DNA from: Prorocentrum cordatum
Lineage: Eukaryota; Sar; Dinophyceae; Prorocentrales; Prorocentraceae
Reading direction: 5' to 3'
NCBI GenBank assembly: GCA_963575745.1
Contig: CAUYUJ010020549.1
Coordinates: 95,001-159,000 of the forward strand
DNA: 64,000 nucleotides
The position numbers and the translations under genes were made by a program. This document shows, in pieces, positions 51,090-63,036 of this stretch. The notes beneath the pieces were generated by a model. The model worked only from the letters and a program-made list of their open reading frames with translations. It was not told where the DNA came from and made no database searches. Each line of letters starts with the position of its first letter. The first letter of the stretch is position 1.

Positions 51090-53425
51090 ACCTTCCCCAA
51101 AACGCCTTCCTTCACATGCTGCGCGCCTCGCAACGCAGAGCCTTTCTGAGAAAAATCAAGCCACGGCGTCATGACCTTGGTCACCTTGCTTCGGTCAGAC
51201 AGGGCCTCGACCTTTTCGCCAGCACGTGGCTCGCCCGCACCAAAGGAGCTGCCAAATGCAACGCATGGCAGCTGGCGCTCCTCTTAAACTACCTGTCGGG
51301 CGGGGACCACACCCAACAGCGACGTTCTCGATCAAATACGTCCGCTGATCCCAGCCCTATTTGCCGTTACTGTGATGAGGAAGAGGAAACTCAGGAGCAC
51401 ACTGTGCGTGACTGCAAGTGCTGGGCCCGTGAAAGAGTCCCTCTCACCACCCTCATCAGTGACGAGCAGTGGGCACGTCTTCCTCCGCACACAAGACATT
51501 GCGGGCTCTTCGATGAGGACCCAGCCCTCCTCGATCTGCAAGCCGACCTCGCGAGGGACCCGCTACCTCAACCCATACCGCGGCCCCCGCCTGAGGGAGA
51601 TCCTGCGGCTTCAGCCCAGGACTCCTACACCACTTACCTTGACCACGACACTGGTTGGACATGGGTCTACGCTGCCACGGACGGTGCATGCACCAACCAA
51701 GCCATCCCTTTGCTTGCAAGAGCGGGCTACGGCGTCTACTACGGCATCGACCACCGCATGAACTACAGTGCGCGCGTTCACGGCATCACGCAGAACGCAC
51801 AGCTTGCGGAGACCCTCGCCATTGTCCACCTCACGGCATGTGCTGAACGGCCCGTACACGTCTTCGTGGACAACCAGGCGGTGGTCGACGGCTTCCAAAG
51901 GATCATCGACGGACACTCACCTCCGCAGGGCACGCACGTGGAGTTCTGGGAAAAGGTCCACCGATGTGTCATGGCCAAGCCAAACATGTTCCGCGTAGAG
52001 AAAGTCGCTAGCCACCAGGGCGACACGGGCATCGACCTCGGGCTCATCGGGCCCATCGCGGAGGAGTTCAATCGTCAGGCTGACGCCCTCGCCACAGCGG
52101 CGGCACGTACTCATAACCTTCCAGACGACATCGTTGAAGCTGCCAAAGCACGACACCGCCAAGCGACCGTGCTCCATGGAGTCGCCGTTGCCATCTACGA
52201 GCGGAGACATCGTACTCTTCCTCTCCCACACCGCAGGGCTGGGTTCACTGCTGCAGAACTAAACAAAATGGAACCCAATCCCCTGCTGTCTGACCAGGCT
52301 CCACCCGCGGCTGGACCAGACATCCCACAAAACCCCGACGTGCTCTGGGCCGAGGCCCAACGGGGGTTATTCGACGAACAGGAGGACGACCCGTTCGGCT
52401 TTGGTGGAGGTTTGGACTTCCTGGGCGACGAGTCAGCCAGCGCCAACCCTGCCCCGGCGGGCACCCGCACGGCGCCCCCGACTCCGCCATTGAGTGCGTC
52501 AGCCCACCCACATGACAACGCCGTTCCTTTTCAAGACGCTGATGAGCAGGACGATGACCTTTTCAGCCTCGGTGGGGGATCGGACGCTTTGGACGACGGA
52601 CCAGCCAACGAAAACCCCGCCCCGTCGGGAAACCTCGCAAACCCTACTGCGACGCCGTCCCCAAGAGCGTTAACGCCCACATACGATGATATCGGTCACC
52701 GCCAGGACGCCGACCACGACCCGAGTGCCCCCCGAGGATTGGGTGGCATTGAGGACGCACCGCCGACACCACACGCTGCCGACCATGCCGCCCCACCGAG
52801 TCACCAACCCTCTACGCGACCGACCTCAGCGGCCTTGCACGGCATCACGACTGGCCCCACCGCGCACACCACTTCACCTCCCCATCGTCAGCGACCCGCG
52901 GGGGCGGCTTCAGCCCCCCCGCAGGGTACTAAACCAGACAGGCCCTCGTGCCCCACCCACGCTCCCTCCGTTGCTGAGCGAGAGGAAGCGGCCCCCCTGA
53001 CCTCTCGGGGCGCGGCCCTAGCGGCTCCAGCCCTGGGGTCGCGCCGGCCCCTCCAGCCACCTTTTAACGGTGACGGACGTCAGCGTTCAGGGTCCCGCAC
53101 GCCGCTAGCCCACCTGGACAGGCGTACCGAGGACCTCGCCTCTGTCTCGAGATCCTCGGCGGATGTCACTGAGCAGCCACCTCTCACCGACCGTGAAACC
53201 GAGCTGTCACAGGCTATGGCTGCCCTTCAGCAGAAGTGCTTAGCTCTCGCCGCGGACCTCGCCGCTGCCCAAGCTCGTCAAGGTCCTCTACTCCAGCGCC
53301 TCCACAGCGCTGGGCGAGCCTTCGCCGAGCTGCTCACCACCTCGCCCGATGGTGTCGTGCCGTCACTCAACATCCAAGCTATGTTGTCATCGTTCCGCGG
53401 CGCTCCACCTGGTGCCCCGCGCTGA
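51070..53425 (+). CDS. Retroelement zinc knuckle, RNase H and long disordered tail
   Basis: The frame is open from 50,900, but its coding character begins about 51,070 (ISWLNLPQNAFLHML), where the RT frame stops, so one indel or a programmed shift joins them. CRYCDEEEETQEHTVRDC is a CCHC-type knuckle (near 51,360). An RNase H domain follows: ATDGACT (Asp), AETLAIVHL (Glu), HVFVDNQAVVDG (Asp) and NRQADALATAAA (Asp), about 51.66-52.11 kb; it would remove RNA from the cDNA hybrid. About 440 residues of Pro/Ala/Asp-rich tail end in a short coiled coil (ELSQAMAALQQKCLALAADL). Tails of this length are unusual for LINEs. Confidence 0.87.
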
Positions 53426-53794
53426 TCTCCTCCTTTCTGCCTGCCCGTGTGTACGTGTGGCTCCGCGTCCACGGTGTCAGGGCGTGGGGGCGGGGGGTGC
53501 CCCGTCACTGCGCGCCGCTTAGCGGCCAAGCGCCCAACTGGCGGTCCGCCAAGCCGCCTAGCCACGTGCCAGCACGTCGCCTTTCTTGTTGGGGCCTTTT
53601 ACCTCACGCGGTCTGTCAGGTGAGATCTTCATCGTCTGTCCGCCGTCTGTAGCGTCAGTCGCACTGCGCCGGGGGAGGGGGTTTTGTAGCCCGCCCTCGT
53701 ATCTTAAGGCTGCACCGCCGCAAATAGTGCTTGCGAGTTGTCGCACCGCAGTGCGCCTCGCGGACGGACCCTGGTCCGCCTACTTGTCCGATCT
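53426..53794 (+). other. Retroelement 3' untranslated region
   Basis: From the stop to the (CT)n tract. It has small stems (cgccgcttagcggc; ggcggtccgccaagccgcc) and ggacggaccctggtccgcc just before the (CT)n, a possible RNA structure recognised by the reverse transcriptase (inference). Confidence 0.5.
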
Positions 53795-53930
<136 letters not shown>

Positions 53931-54185
53931 CTCTCTGATCCCGCTCACCCCCCCCCCTCGCCCCTCCCCTCCAGTGGGCGAGGTATAGGGTCAGGCGGTA
54001 TGAGCGAGAGCCAGCACGTCGAGCACACGAATTACCCCCCCCCCCCCCCCCTGCAGAATGCACCCTTCCCCCCTTTGGGGGGCGGGCGGGCGAATGGGGG
54101 GGGGCGAGCTCGGGGGCTGGGCAGGGGCGGCGGGGGAGGTGGCTATGGGGCGAAAGACGACGATTGTTGCGACGCTTGACCTTAC
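53931..54185. other. C-rich sequence downstream of the transposase-like donor
   Basis: Contains C14-type runs (54,034-54,050) and GGGCGGGCGGG words. If the donor at 54,186 is used this is intron. The open frame that continues through it is G/P-rich and not convincing. Confidence 0.5.
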
Positions 54186-55987
54186 GCTCATGTGGCAGAA
54201 CAAATGGAACTTGGGCGTGAACGCGATGCCCGCATTCTCGGCGTGCACGCAGAAACGAACAGCATTGTCCAGGAGCTCCTGGTAGTAGTCTGCCTCGAGC
54301 ACGAGGGGCGCGTGCCTGCACACGTCGAGCCACGCCTGCAAAGACTTGCAGGCTGTCAACAAGTCGCTGCTCCCATGGATGCGATCGCCCCACTTCTTTA
54401 GCTGATGAACTGCAAAATCAAGGAGGAGTGCCGTCTCTGCGGCCTTCGTTGCCATGATCGCACCTGGGTGCGGCATCCACGAGAGGGAAGCCTTCGCCTG
54501 TTTACCACAGGCGTTGACACCAATCATTTTCAATGTCAGACGGCCCAGCCTCCGATCGCGCGGGACGCCCTCGTCATCAAACCACTTGAACATTTCGCTC
54601 TCCAGGCGCCGAATGCAATGTGCCACTGAAAGCTCGAACCTGCCATGGAATGACCACACATTCGCCTGAAGGATGCGAGATAATGCGCACGACGTCGCCC
54701 TCATCACAGGACCGTAGTACAAAGTATGAAGTGTATCTATCGCGAGGTTCTCATGAGGAGAAGTTCCCAAATATCTATCAAATAATGGGCATCGGTGGTT
54801 AGCCCAGTCGGTGCACCGCCCATGCTGGTCAAAGTGTTTCCTCCAGAAGACACACTTGAATGGCGTTTTGAGGCTGTCAAACTGTCGGATGTCGTGAACG
54901 TCGCCACCAGGCTCCAACCGGTCACCCGCCAAGAGCCCGAACTCGGGTAGAGCAGTGATCAGGCACCTGCCCTTGCCAATCTCATCTGGGTGGTATTTCA
55001 GCAAGCGCACAATTTCAGATCGCTGGCGATTGTCGAGGACGTTGACATGGCGCTCACATGCAAGGCAGCTCTGCTCGTAGTCGGCCGCGGCCCTGTCCTC
55101 GTAGGTCACCCCGCTGGCATCCAACATGCCAGGAATGACAAAGTGGAGGCAGCTGGATGGCGCTGGACAGCACGGGCACGGATTGTGGAACGTCTGCCAA
55201 TTGCTCAATCCAAAGGTTTTGGCAAATTCAGACCAATCTCCTTTGGCATACACCATTGTCGCAGTAAACCCCAACGCCCGCGAGGCGTCCTTCTCGTCAT
55301 CCCACGCCGAGCCGTCAGGCTTTGCTGCAGGGGAGAAGCCGTCCTTGAGAGCACGCAACTGCCACGCCACAGCGCGGAGGACGGTGTATATGGAACACCA
55401 CCCGCCGCAGCCGCAGGTACACATGTCCCCAGTACGCACCACCGCTACCAAGTGACGCTTATTCGACAACAGGTTGGTGATGGATATACCCAATATGGAG
55501 TCTGGTCTCGACTGCATTGCCGTGAACCGAACGCCATCGCAGTAAAATGCAATCGGGAGGGGATAGTTCTTGCCAGATGCCAGTGCCTCCTGGACGTTAG
55601 GACTGCTGAGGTATGATCGGTTTGCTAGATGAGACGCGCGGTCCACCGACCCATTCTCAAGGTTCTCCCTCATCCACGGGTTCTGATCAAATTCATCGGC
55701 TAATGAATTGTATGCTAATTCAATGGGAATGGTGTGGTACGTTCGCTCTGCCCGACCCTGCACGCGCGCGGGCATCTCCACATCAAAAAAAGTGAAAGTC
55801 TGCGGGGGGACTTGATCAAGTCGAGCTTTGTACTGGCCTGATTGAAGGTCAGGCGCCATTTTGTATAAATCCCAGTCAGCTCCCTCAACACCCGCGGCAT
55901 CAAGATAATAACACAACTCACAGAGATCACGCGCGGACATAACCTTGCACGCCCCATACATCCCGAGAAGTTTCTTGAAAATGGAAG
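54186..55987 (-). CDS. Cys-rich transposase-like protein of a dinoflagellate-expanded type
   Basis: A continuous frame from at least 55,987 (KKLLGMYGACKVMSA) to a strong donor, catgagc|gtaagg, at 54,186/54,185. Landmarks: ELCYYLDAAGV, FYCDGVRFTAMQSRPDS, CTCGCGGWCSIYTVLRAV, KGDWSEFAKTFGLSNW, NPCPCC, KCVFWRKHFDQHGR, SVAHCIRRLESEMFKWFDDE, RLTLKMIGVNACG and FTPKFHLFCHM. This set recalls large multicopy protein families of dinoflagellate genomes that look like DDE transposases of the Plavaka/KDZ kind; that link is from memory and unproven. The last exon(s) are missing, and the giant retroelement lies just beyond the donor, so it may have split the gene. Confidence 0.7.
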
Positions 55988-57767
55988 ACCCAGCAGCATG
56001 ACGAGCAGCAGAGCTGCGGTCTGCAGCGTCGCCGCCATCGCCGCTTGGCTGGTGGCGAGCCCTGCGCCGCCGCTTCGTTGCTGGTTCTGGCCGCGCACTT
56101 GCGATGCAGAGCTATGGCGTACGGATCCGAGACGAACGATGACGCGCACTGCGCATAGGTCAGGGGGGTGGGGCTGGGGGCGGCTGGGCCCGATGCGGGG
56201 CGAGGATAGGTGAACGAGTCGGGAGAGACGGGCGGGGTAGAGCGCAGAAGGGGTAAGAGGGGAGAGGGGCAGAGACTTGGCGGAGAGGAAGATGGCATGG
56301 GGGGGGGCGCCCGCCCAGGCGCTCGACATCCGCGCGAAGGAGAAGCTGGTCTCACCCCAGAGAAGTGCTTGAAGGCCGCCAATGGGGCCCGCGGTTTGGG
56401 GAGAGGCTCGGAGGTTTGAGCGCCAGTGGGCGCGATGAGACCCAGGACCAAACCGAGCAGCTCTCGGGGGCGTGCGAGCGAGCAAAGCTGGGCGCCTTAC
56501 TTATTTAATGACCCATCCCCTCAGACATTCTTCCCATTATGCGAGCCATGTGCACTGTCCGAGGGGATATCTAGCACCCGCGCTGGAAAGACCAGAACGA
56601 CGATTGCGAACAACTGATAGTCATCCCTCGCTGGTCGGCGGATGCCGTGAGCCACGCGCACGCCGCGTCATCAATTTGCGTGCTGACTACTCTACTCAGA
56701 ACCCTGCAACTCGCTCTAAATATCATGATGATGATGATGGCATGCGAGGTGATCGCCCACCCCCTCCTCTTCTCAACGGTCGTCGTCGTGATCCTGGCCG
56801 TCCGCTCGTCCTTGTCCTTCTCCTCCTCCTCCTCCTCCTCCTCTTCCTTATATTCCTCCTTATCCTTCTCCTTCTCCCCCTTCCCCCCCCCCCCCTTCCC
56901 TCCCCTGGGGGGGGCCCTCTTGGAAAACCACCTCCCCAACGCCCCCGAAGAACATGGGGAGGCGGCAATACTCCCAACGCAGTGCTTGCATCGAGCGATC
57001 GGCGCCCGAGGGCATGCTATGATCGCAGGTCTTCCAACATGTGCAGCTTCTCGTTGGCAACAACGACCAACGCTGAATTCGGGGCCCACACCACGACGCC
57101 ATTTCGGAGAAAGCAGCACACGCGAATAGTCGATCACCTCGGGGCGAGCTCGCCCAAGCACACCTGTCTTGCACCTGTCTTGTACTGGATTGCAAAGGGA
57201 TGTTGCATACGTGAACTGCCCTGTTTAGACCTCTTGCGTTGCCGCATGTCGTTTGCCCTCGCACTATCGAGCGCGCAGACAGGCACAGAGCACGAAAAAC
57301 GGGGTGCGATCAGCTGTCGTGGCGCAAACCCCAGCGCCGCGCCGTCGCACCCCGATCGGGCCAAGTCCCGAAATCAAGATCGGCAGCGCATGCGCCGCAG
57401 ACACGCTCTCCATGTTCCCTGGGAGGCTCCTGGAAGTTGATACGCAGTTTAGCCGGTAATTTATACGCGGCCCTGGGGGCAGGAAACCATGTGATTTCAC
57501 AGGGAAGCGTTACGTTTATACGGGTAGTTTATATGGGCAGTTTAGCCGGTAGTTTGTACGGTAGTTTGGCGTGCCAAGTGTCTGCCGACACCCCTGCGAC
57601 AGCATTGCAACTTCATGGGGGGCTGATCCGCCCCTCATGCAGGCCTAGGCCCATGCCCAAGACCTCACCCCAACATTAAATTATCGATTGCACGCTCTGC
57701 GATCGAGGCCCTCATGCACTCGAGCGCTGCTATGGAAGGTATTAGGTGCAACCCTCAGGAATTGTGT
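55988..57767. other. Intergenic stretch with microsatellite and short repeats
   Basis: The transposase-like frame may extend to about 56,100. 56,500-56,560 has a cttatttaatgacc AT patch. A (TCC)n/C-run lies at 56,815-56,940. Between 57,440 and 57,570 the words gcagtttagccggtaattta and gcagtttagccggtagtttg and shorter relatives repeat. No gene is recognised. Confidence 0.5.
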
Positions 57768-58052
57768 TCACCGACTCCCGTGGGAGCTCGAGGCCTTCCT
57801 GGCCTTCTTAAGGTTCGCCTTCTCAGGGAGAGAGACCAGGCGCACGCGGCTGTTGTGCTGAGCAATCAGCAGGCGGCACTCGTGGTCGAGCGCCTCGACA
57901 GGCTCCTTCAGAGCGAACACGGCGCGACCCAGGACCGCCTGCACTTTCTCATCTCCGAGCGTAGACTTCAGGTTCGCGAACTGGCCAGCGAGGCAGGAGG
58001 CGAGGTCGCGGTCCTGCTTCAGGATCTCGTGAACCTCGATCGGGGCGCTCAT
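57768..58052 (-). CDS. Large coiled-coil dinoflagellate protein, last exon
   Basis: Minus-strand exon after acceptor gagag|atgagc. It encodes MSAPIEVHEILKQDRDLASC, then LKSTLGDEKVQAVLGRAVFA and a basic end (EKANLKKARKASSSHGSR) before the stop. Phase 0 joins it to DSK at 58,440. The amphipathic composition suggests a helical C-terminal domain. Confidence 0.8.
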   Translation of the reverse strand: MSAPIEVHEILKQDRDLASCLAGQFANLKSTLGDEKVQAVLGRAVFALKEPVEALDHECRLLIAQHNSRVRLVSLPEKANLKKARKASSSHGSR

Positions 58053-58439
58053 CTCTCTCGTCCTAGTCTGTCCTGGCCCCCTCGTGTCCCCTCCAATCCT
58101 CCTCTTGCCCTCGTCTCCTTCTCCTCCTTCTCGCCTCCCCTCGCCGCCCTGCTCCTCCTCCTCCCCATCCCATCCTTCCACCTCCTCCTCCTCCTCCTCC
58201 GCCCCCTCCTTCCCCCTCCCAGCTCCCCCCGAGCCCTTGCCTGCGTCGCTCCCCGCCCCCTCGAGATCCTCGAGCCCCCCATGCCCTCCCTCCTCCCAGT
58301 CACCTGCCCCCCCTTCACTCCCCCTATCCTCCTTGCCGCGCCCCCCCGCCCCCTCCAAGGCGGAGGGGGCGGGGGGGGCGGCAGTTGGTGGTCCGAGGAG
58401 CGGAGGCGGAGGAGGAAAGTGAAGGAGGATAGCGGGCGC
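58053..58439 (-). other. Microsatellite-filled intron
   Basis: GC donor (aag|gcgccc) and AG acceptor. The interior is TCC/CCCTCC-rich with CGAG variants. The frame happens to stay open through it, which fuses the exons into one apparent ORF. Confidence 0.65.
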
Positions 58440-61088
58440 CTTGCTGTCCGCGCTGCGCAACGGGCCCATCATGACGTCGATGTCGGCCCAGCACCAATCG
58501 GGGTCGGACTTCACCATCCTGAGGATGGTGTTGCACTCGCTGGTGGCCTTCTGGTAGGAGGTCTTCAGCTCCTTGAACTTCCTCCCGTTGTCATCGGGCT
58601 TCCTCGAGATGACGCGTGCTGGGATGCCGCCATCGCCATCCCCGCCGCCTCGGCCCTTGACAGCACTTCTGGGCGTCGGAGTTGCAGCGCCCTCGCCCCG
58701 CGGCCGCGTCGGGGTCGCCGTCGGGGTCGGCGCCGCGGGAATCAAGCTAGGCGTCGGGGGCGACGCGGCAGGCTGACCTCCCGCGCGCGAGGGCGTCGCG
58801 GCTGGCGCGGACTGCGCCGCGGCGTCGCCCTCCGCGGAAGCATGTGCAGTCGGCTGCTCGGCCCAGTCCTCCCACGCCCTCCAGGAGCGCTTGAACTCGT
58901 CGCGGACGCTGTGCTGGACGTGCAGATATTTGAGGACCTCACCCATCTCGTCCCACGAGCACCAGATGCCCCCCATGATCGCGCAGTTCGTCGCGTAACG
59001 AACGGCAATTTTCATGCCGCTCGAACCTCCGCCCTCGAGCCATGCCAGGCGGCCCAGGGACACGTATGTCCCATTCCTGATTTCAGACTTCGAATGCTTC
59101 TCATCCTTAGAGCGGCCCCTGGCCACCTGGTGTTTGTCGTACTTGCCCTTTGCCCAAGCAGCGCGGAAGTCGGCCTTCTGGAGGTACCCCTCCTTCGCAC
59201 GGTATTCTGCCGCCAAGGCAGCGTCAGCTCTCAAGGCCCTAGCCCAGCGCCCCGCAATGCTGTTGCCTGAAGCGCAGGCGGTCCCGAACTTGAAATCGTG
59301 CGCCTTCGTGCCCCCCCAGAAGACGTCTTCCTCCGCCAAGGCCTTCTGCTTTGCATCCATCGAGAGCTCCTGGTCAGCCTGATGCAGCGCTGTCATCTTC
59401 CTAACGAGATCGCTGTGGTACAGCTGCGAGATCGACACCTCGGCTTTCTGCGCGGCGTCCTCGAGGACGAACTTCTCGGGAGCGCAGCTTGCCAAAACCT
59501 TCGCAGCATCGTTGACGCGATCCATCTGCTGGACCACTTGTTGCCTCAGAGTCTCCTTGTCAGTCGCTGGCGCCATGGGGGCATCGGGGGCAGGCTGCGG
59601 GGGCTGCGCCGGCTGCGGCTGAGGCTGCGCGGGCGGCTGAGCTGGCGGGTATGCCGCCGCTGAGCCTGCCGCCCAGGGGGATTCGGTCTCCCGCGCGGGC
59701 GCGGAGGCCTGCGGCGTGGAGCCACTGCTCTCTCCCGCTGCAAGGGGCTCCGCGCGCGGCAAAGACGCCGACCGCACGCTCGTGGCCGCTGGTGTCATCG
59801 GCGACGGCTGAGGCACGTCGCCATGGTCGACCGAGTCGGGGTAAGGCACCTCGTGAAGCTCATCCAGCCTATCTTTAGCTTGCTGCTCCTTTTCCCTCTC
59901 AGACATGGCGAACTCGAACGTCGGCAACTCTGGCACACATGGCGTCTCCGAATATTCAGAGTCCGTGTCCACATCATGTTGGTTACACCCACTCAGCCTG
60001 CGGTCGTCGCTCGCGGTAGTTGAGGCGACTTCCCACCGCTGGTTTCGCATTGCCTCGTACTCATCAAGTTCAGCTTCCAGCATGAGCGCCTCAGCCTTCT
60101 CCTTCTCCTCCTGCTCATAGGCCAATTTCTTTGCCATGACGCGCTTGCGCTCGTTGAATATCATGGTGGCCTGGCGCTTCGCCTCGGCCTCATCGATGAT
60201 GGCTTGGGCTTCGTCATCTGGGCTGATGCCGCCACCACGCTGGCGCTTGCGCGCCTTGCAGTCGATCACCCTGTGGAGTTTCTTCTTCTGCTCCTCCCTC
60301 TTGGCAGCTTCATCCGCGACCTCCTCGGCTGGATCGCCTGCTGCGCCTGCGCCCAAGGGGGGCTCGGGGGCATCTGCTGCCGCCGTTGGCGCCTCCCCAG
60401 CCCGCGCCGCCTCCGCGGCCTCGGCTGCCACCTGGAGCCTGGCCTGCTGAAGCGCCTCGGCCTTGGCCTGCTGAATCGCCTCGGCCTTGGCCTGCTGCGC
60501 CGCCTCGAGCGCATCGGCCTTGGCCTTCTGCAGCGCCTCGTCTCTGGCCTGCTCCAGCGCCTGAGCCCTGATCTGCTCGATCTCGGCTTGGGCCTCCTGA
60601 AGCGCCTCGGCCTTGGCCTGCTCGATCGCATCCTCTACGGCCTTGGCTGCCGCCTCGCGCCTGGCCTCATGGAGCGTATCGGCCTGTGCCTCCTGCAGCG
60701 CCGCGGCCTTGGCCTGCTCGAACGCCGCGGCCCTGGCCTCAGCCTTGGCCTGCTCGATCCTGGCCACATCGGCCTTGGCCTCCTCCCCTTCAACCTGCTG
60801 CGCCTCGAGGGCCAACAGCTCTGGCTGCGCAGCCAAGCGGGCGCGCTTGCTGCGCGGCGCGATCCAGCCCGACGGCGACGCGCAGCCAGGCGCCGCCGGC
60901 TCCACTGGGCGCATCGCCGCTGCCTCCTCCGCCGCGTCGCCAGCCAGCTGGGCAGCCGTCGGCGTGTGGTCGACGCCCTCGGGCTCGCCAGGCGGGATGC
61001 CTGCCTCTGCCATCAGCGCCTCGGCCTGCTCTCCGAAAGTATCCACCATCTCCTGAGCGGCTCGAGGAACGCGTTTCATTTGCGCGCC
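58440..61088 (-). CDS. Large coiled-coil dinoflagellate protein, main exon
   Basis: About 880 codons. In order on the minus strand: GAQMKRVPRAAQEMVDTF; a Pro/Ala linker and basic RSKRARLAAQ (possible nuclear signal); about 130 residues of E/A/K/Q coiled coil with repeated EQAKAEALQEA; a second basic/helical region (KKKLHRVIDCKARKRQR, FNERKRVMAKKLAYEQEEKE); a Pro/Gln/Ala spacer; a conserved-looking domain with FWGGTKAHDFKFG, GRWARALRADAAL and DFRAAWAKGKYDK; then GRLAWLEGGG, AVRYATNCAIMGGIW and FKRSWRAWEDWAE, which recall a family very abundant in dinoflagellate genomes with W-rich GRWFSW...AVKYA motifs. Function unknown. The acceptor I chose (caccag|ggcgcg) shares ccagg with the donor at 61,788. 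Confidence 0.82.
60430..60790 (-). repeat. Internal coding repeat: EQAKAEALQEA units
   Basis: Gcctcggccttggcctgctg and near variants recur 10 or more times in tandem, at multiples of three, coding the heptad-like Ala/Glu/Lys/Gln helix of the protein. Unequal exchange would change coiled-coil length. Confidence 0.8.
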
Positions 61089-61787
61089 CTGGTGCAATTT
61101 CGGCAACGGCACCAGAGCGCGCAACTGAAATCCAGAAATCTGCGCCCCCTCCAGAAAACCGCTCACGGCCAACGTGAGCGGTTCTCTGGAGGGAGATCGA
61201 GAGGGGGAGGAGGAGGAGGAGGAGAAGAAGGAGGAGGAAAAGGAGGAGAAGGAGAAGGAGGAGGAGAAGGAGGAGGAGGAGAAGGATAAGGAGAAGGAGA
61301 GGGAGAGGGAGGAGGAGAGGGAGAGGAGGATAATGATAAGGAGGAGGAGGGGAAGAAGGAGGAGAAGGAGAAGGAGGAGAAGGAGGAGGAGAAGGAGGAG
61401 AAGGAGGAGGTGGCGGAGATGAGAAGGAGAAGAAGGAGAAGGAAGACGAGGAGGAGGAGAAGAAGGAGAAGAAGGAGGAGGCAGGAGGGGAAAGAAGAGG
61501 AGGAGGAGGAGGAGAAGGAGAAGGAGAAAGAGAAGAAAGAGCGGAGGAGGAGGAGGAGAAGGAGAAGGGGGAAGAGGAGGAGGCGGAGGAGGAGAGGGAG
61601 GAGGAGAAGGAGGAGGAGGAGAAGGAGGAGAAGAAGGAGGAGGAGGAGGAGGAGGAGGGGGGAGCAGCGGCGGCAGCAGCATATGAGCACCGACATGGAG
61701 ATACATCGAGGCAGAGGGTAGCAATGGAGCAGCAGCATCAGCGGCAGCTGGCATCGACAGGAATGGCGAGGACCCCAAAGAGAGCTC
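61089..61787 (-). other. Intron with hairpin and (TCC)n tract
   Basis: Donor ccag|gagctc on the minus strand. A TCC/TTC tract of about 480 bases (61,195-61,680, minus strand) is open in all frames. At 61,157-61,202 the arms ccctccagaaaaccgctcac and gtgagcggttctctggaggg form a ~21-bp stem with a 5-base loop. The poly-Pro/Leu/Ser translation is not credible protein. Confidence 0.65.
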
Positions 61788-61859
61788 CTGGCGGTGCCAG
61801 GTGACCAGCGCGCTGACGTCCATGCCCTTGAACTCGGACGCTGTGTCGGGCAAGGTATC
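61788..61859 (-). CDS. Large coiled-coil dinoflagellate protein, small upstream exon
   Basis: After acceptor cctgcag it reads DTLPDTASEFKGMDVSALVTW, then HRQ before the donor. Ordinary coding composition; phase agrees with the main exon. Exons further upstream are not identified. Confidence 0.6.
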
Positions 61860-63036
61860 CTGCAGGCGTCACCCCCCTCCCCCACCTCGCTCATCCTCTT
61901 TCCAACCCGTCCCCATCGAGGGATCGCATCCCTTCTCTAATCCCCCCTCGACTCCGACGTCCCCAGGAAACCCGCAGGGCGGTTTGAGAAAGCCTTGCGC
62001 TCCTCGCTGAATCCAGGGCGCTCGCCGACGAACCAAGATCCCTGGGCAAGTGGCTGCGCGACCCCAGGCGGCGCTGTCTCAGCCTCTCGGTCCAGCGATT
62101 GACGCATGATTGGACGTTCGCACGGCCGACGGGTCGTCGACGCGCTGAGAGCCCAAGCGTTAGAAGGCACGAGGGAGGGGGGTCGGAGAGACATGCCTCA
62201 GCAGTCTGCCCTTACCCCCCCCCTCGCGCGCTTCGTCGCATGGGTTCATCAGCGCGTGTCGGCGACCATCGGCTTGCGCCCTGACTTCGCCCCTCATCTG
62301 ACACCAACCCCAGCCCCCACGCGACGACTAGGCTCGGGGCCCCCTTTCCCAAGACACCAAGTGTTCGGGGCCCGACGATCGACGACGTTGGACGGCCGCG
62401 CCTCTGTTGGGCTCGGAACCTCCACGACATCCGACATCGCCTCCGACATCTGAGAATGTAATTGCTGAGCTCGTGGGGTGGGGCGCCGCGGGCTTGGGTC
62501 TTCAAACAGCTGAGGTCGGCGGCCGTCGATCATGCCCCCCCCCCCCCCTGTGGATGCCCCCGCCCCCGCACCACATGTGGATCCCAGGGCCTGCATGCGC
62601 CCTCCCCCCATCTTGTCCATGGGGTATCCTCGAGCGGGGGGGCGGGTGGGATCAATGAATGACATCTCCTTGTCATGCCGAGCTGGCTGACCTATGTGGG
62701 ATGGAGGGTGGGGTGGGTCACTCAGGGCAGGATCGATTTTCGACAGACGGCATCTCGCCGCTCGAATCCGCAAGAGCAGCGACGGACTCGGGCTAACGCG
62801 GCCTCTAGTCGATCATTCGCGAGCGCTTGTGCACCCGTCGACCATGCAACGAATCAACATGATGCAAGCGCATCCTCCTCCTATCTCTTCCCCCCCGCCT
62901 CGACCGCCTCCTGATGCCCCCCCCCCCCTACCTCGTCCTTCTCAACCTCCCCCTCCTCCCCCCCCCTCCCCCCCCCCTCGGGGCCCCCCCTCCTCGAAGG
63001 GTCGGGGTCTTAAGCTATAGCGGCGCCCGCTCGGAC
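61860..63036. other. Stretch between two minus-strand genes
   Basis: Should hold the 5' exon(s) and promoter of the coiled-coil gene. Nothing clear is seen. C-runs lie at 62,537-62,550 and 62,920-62,990, the latter a CCT/CCCC tract just downstream of the next gene. Confidence 0.45.

Noticed and set aside
60204-61289. 361-codon plus-strand ORF opposite the coiled-coil gene
   Set aside because: Antisense shadow: Leu/Gly/Arg-rich repeats mirror the Ala/Glu/Lys/Gln codons, while the minus strand has coherent helical protein and splice sites.
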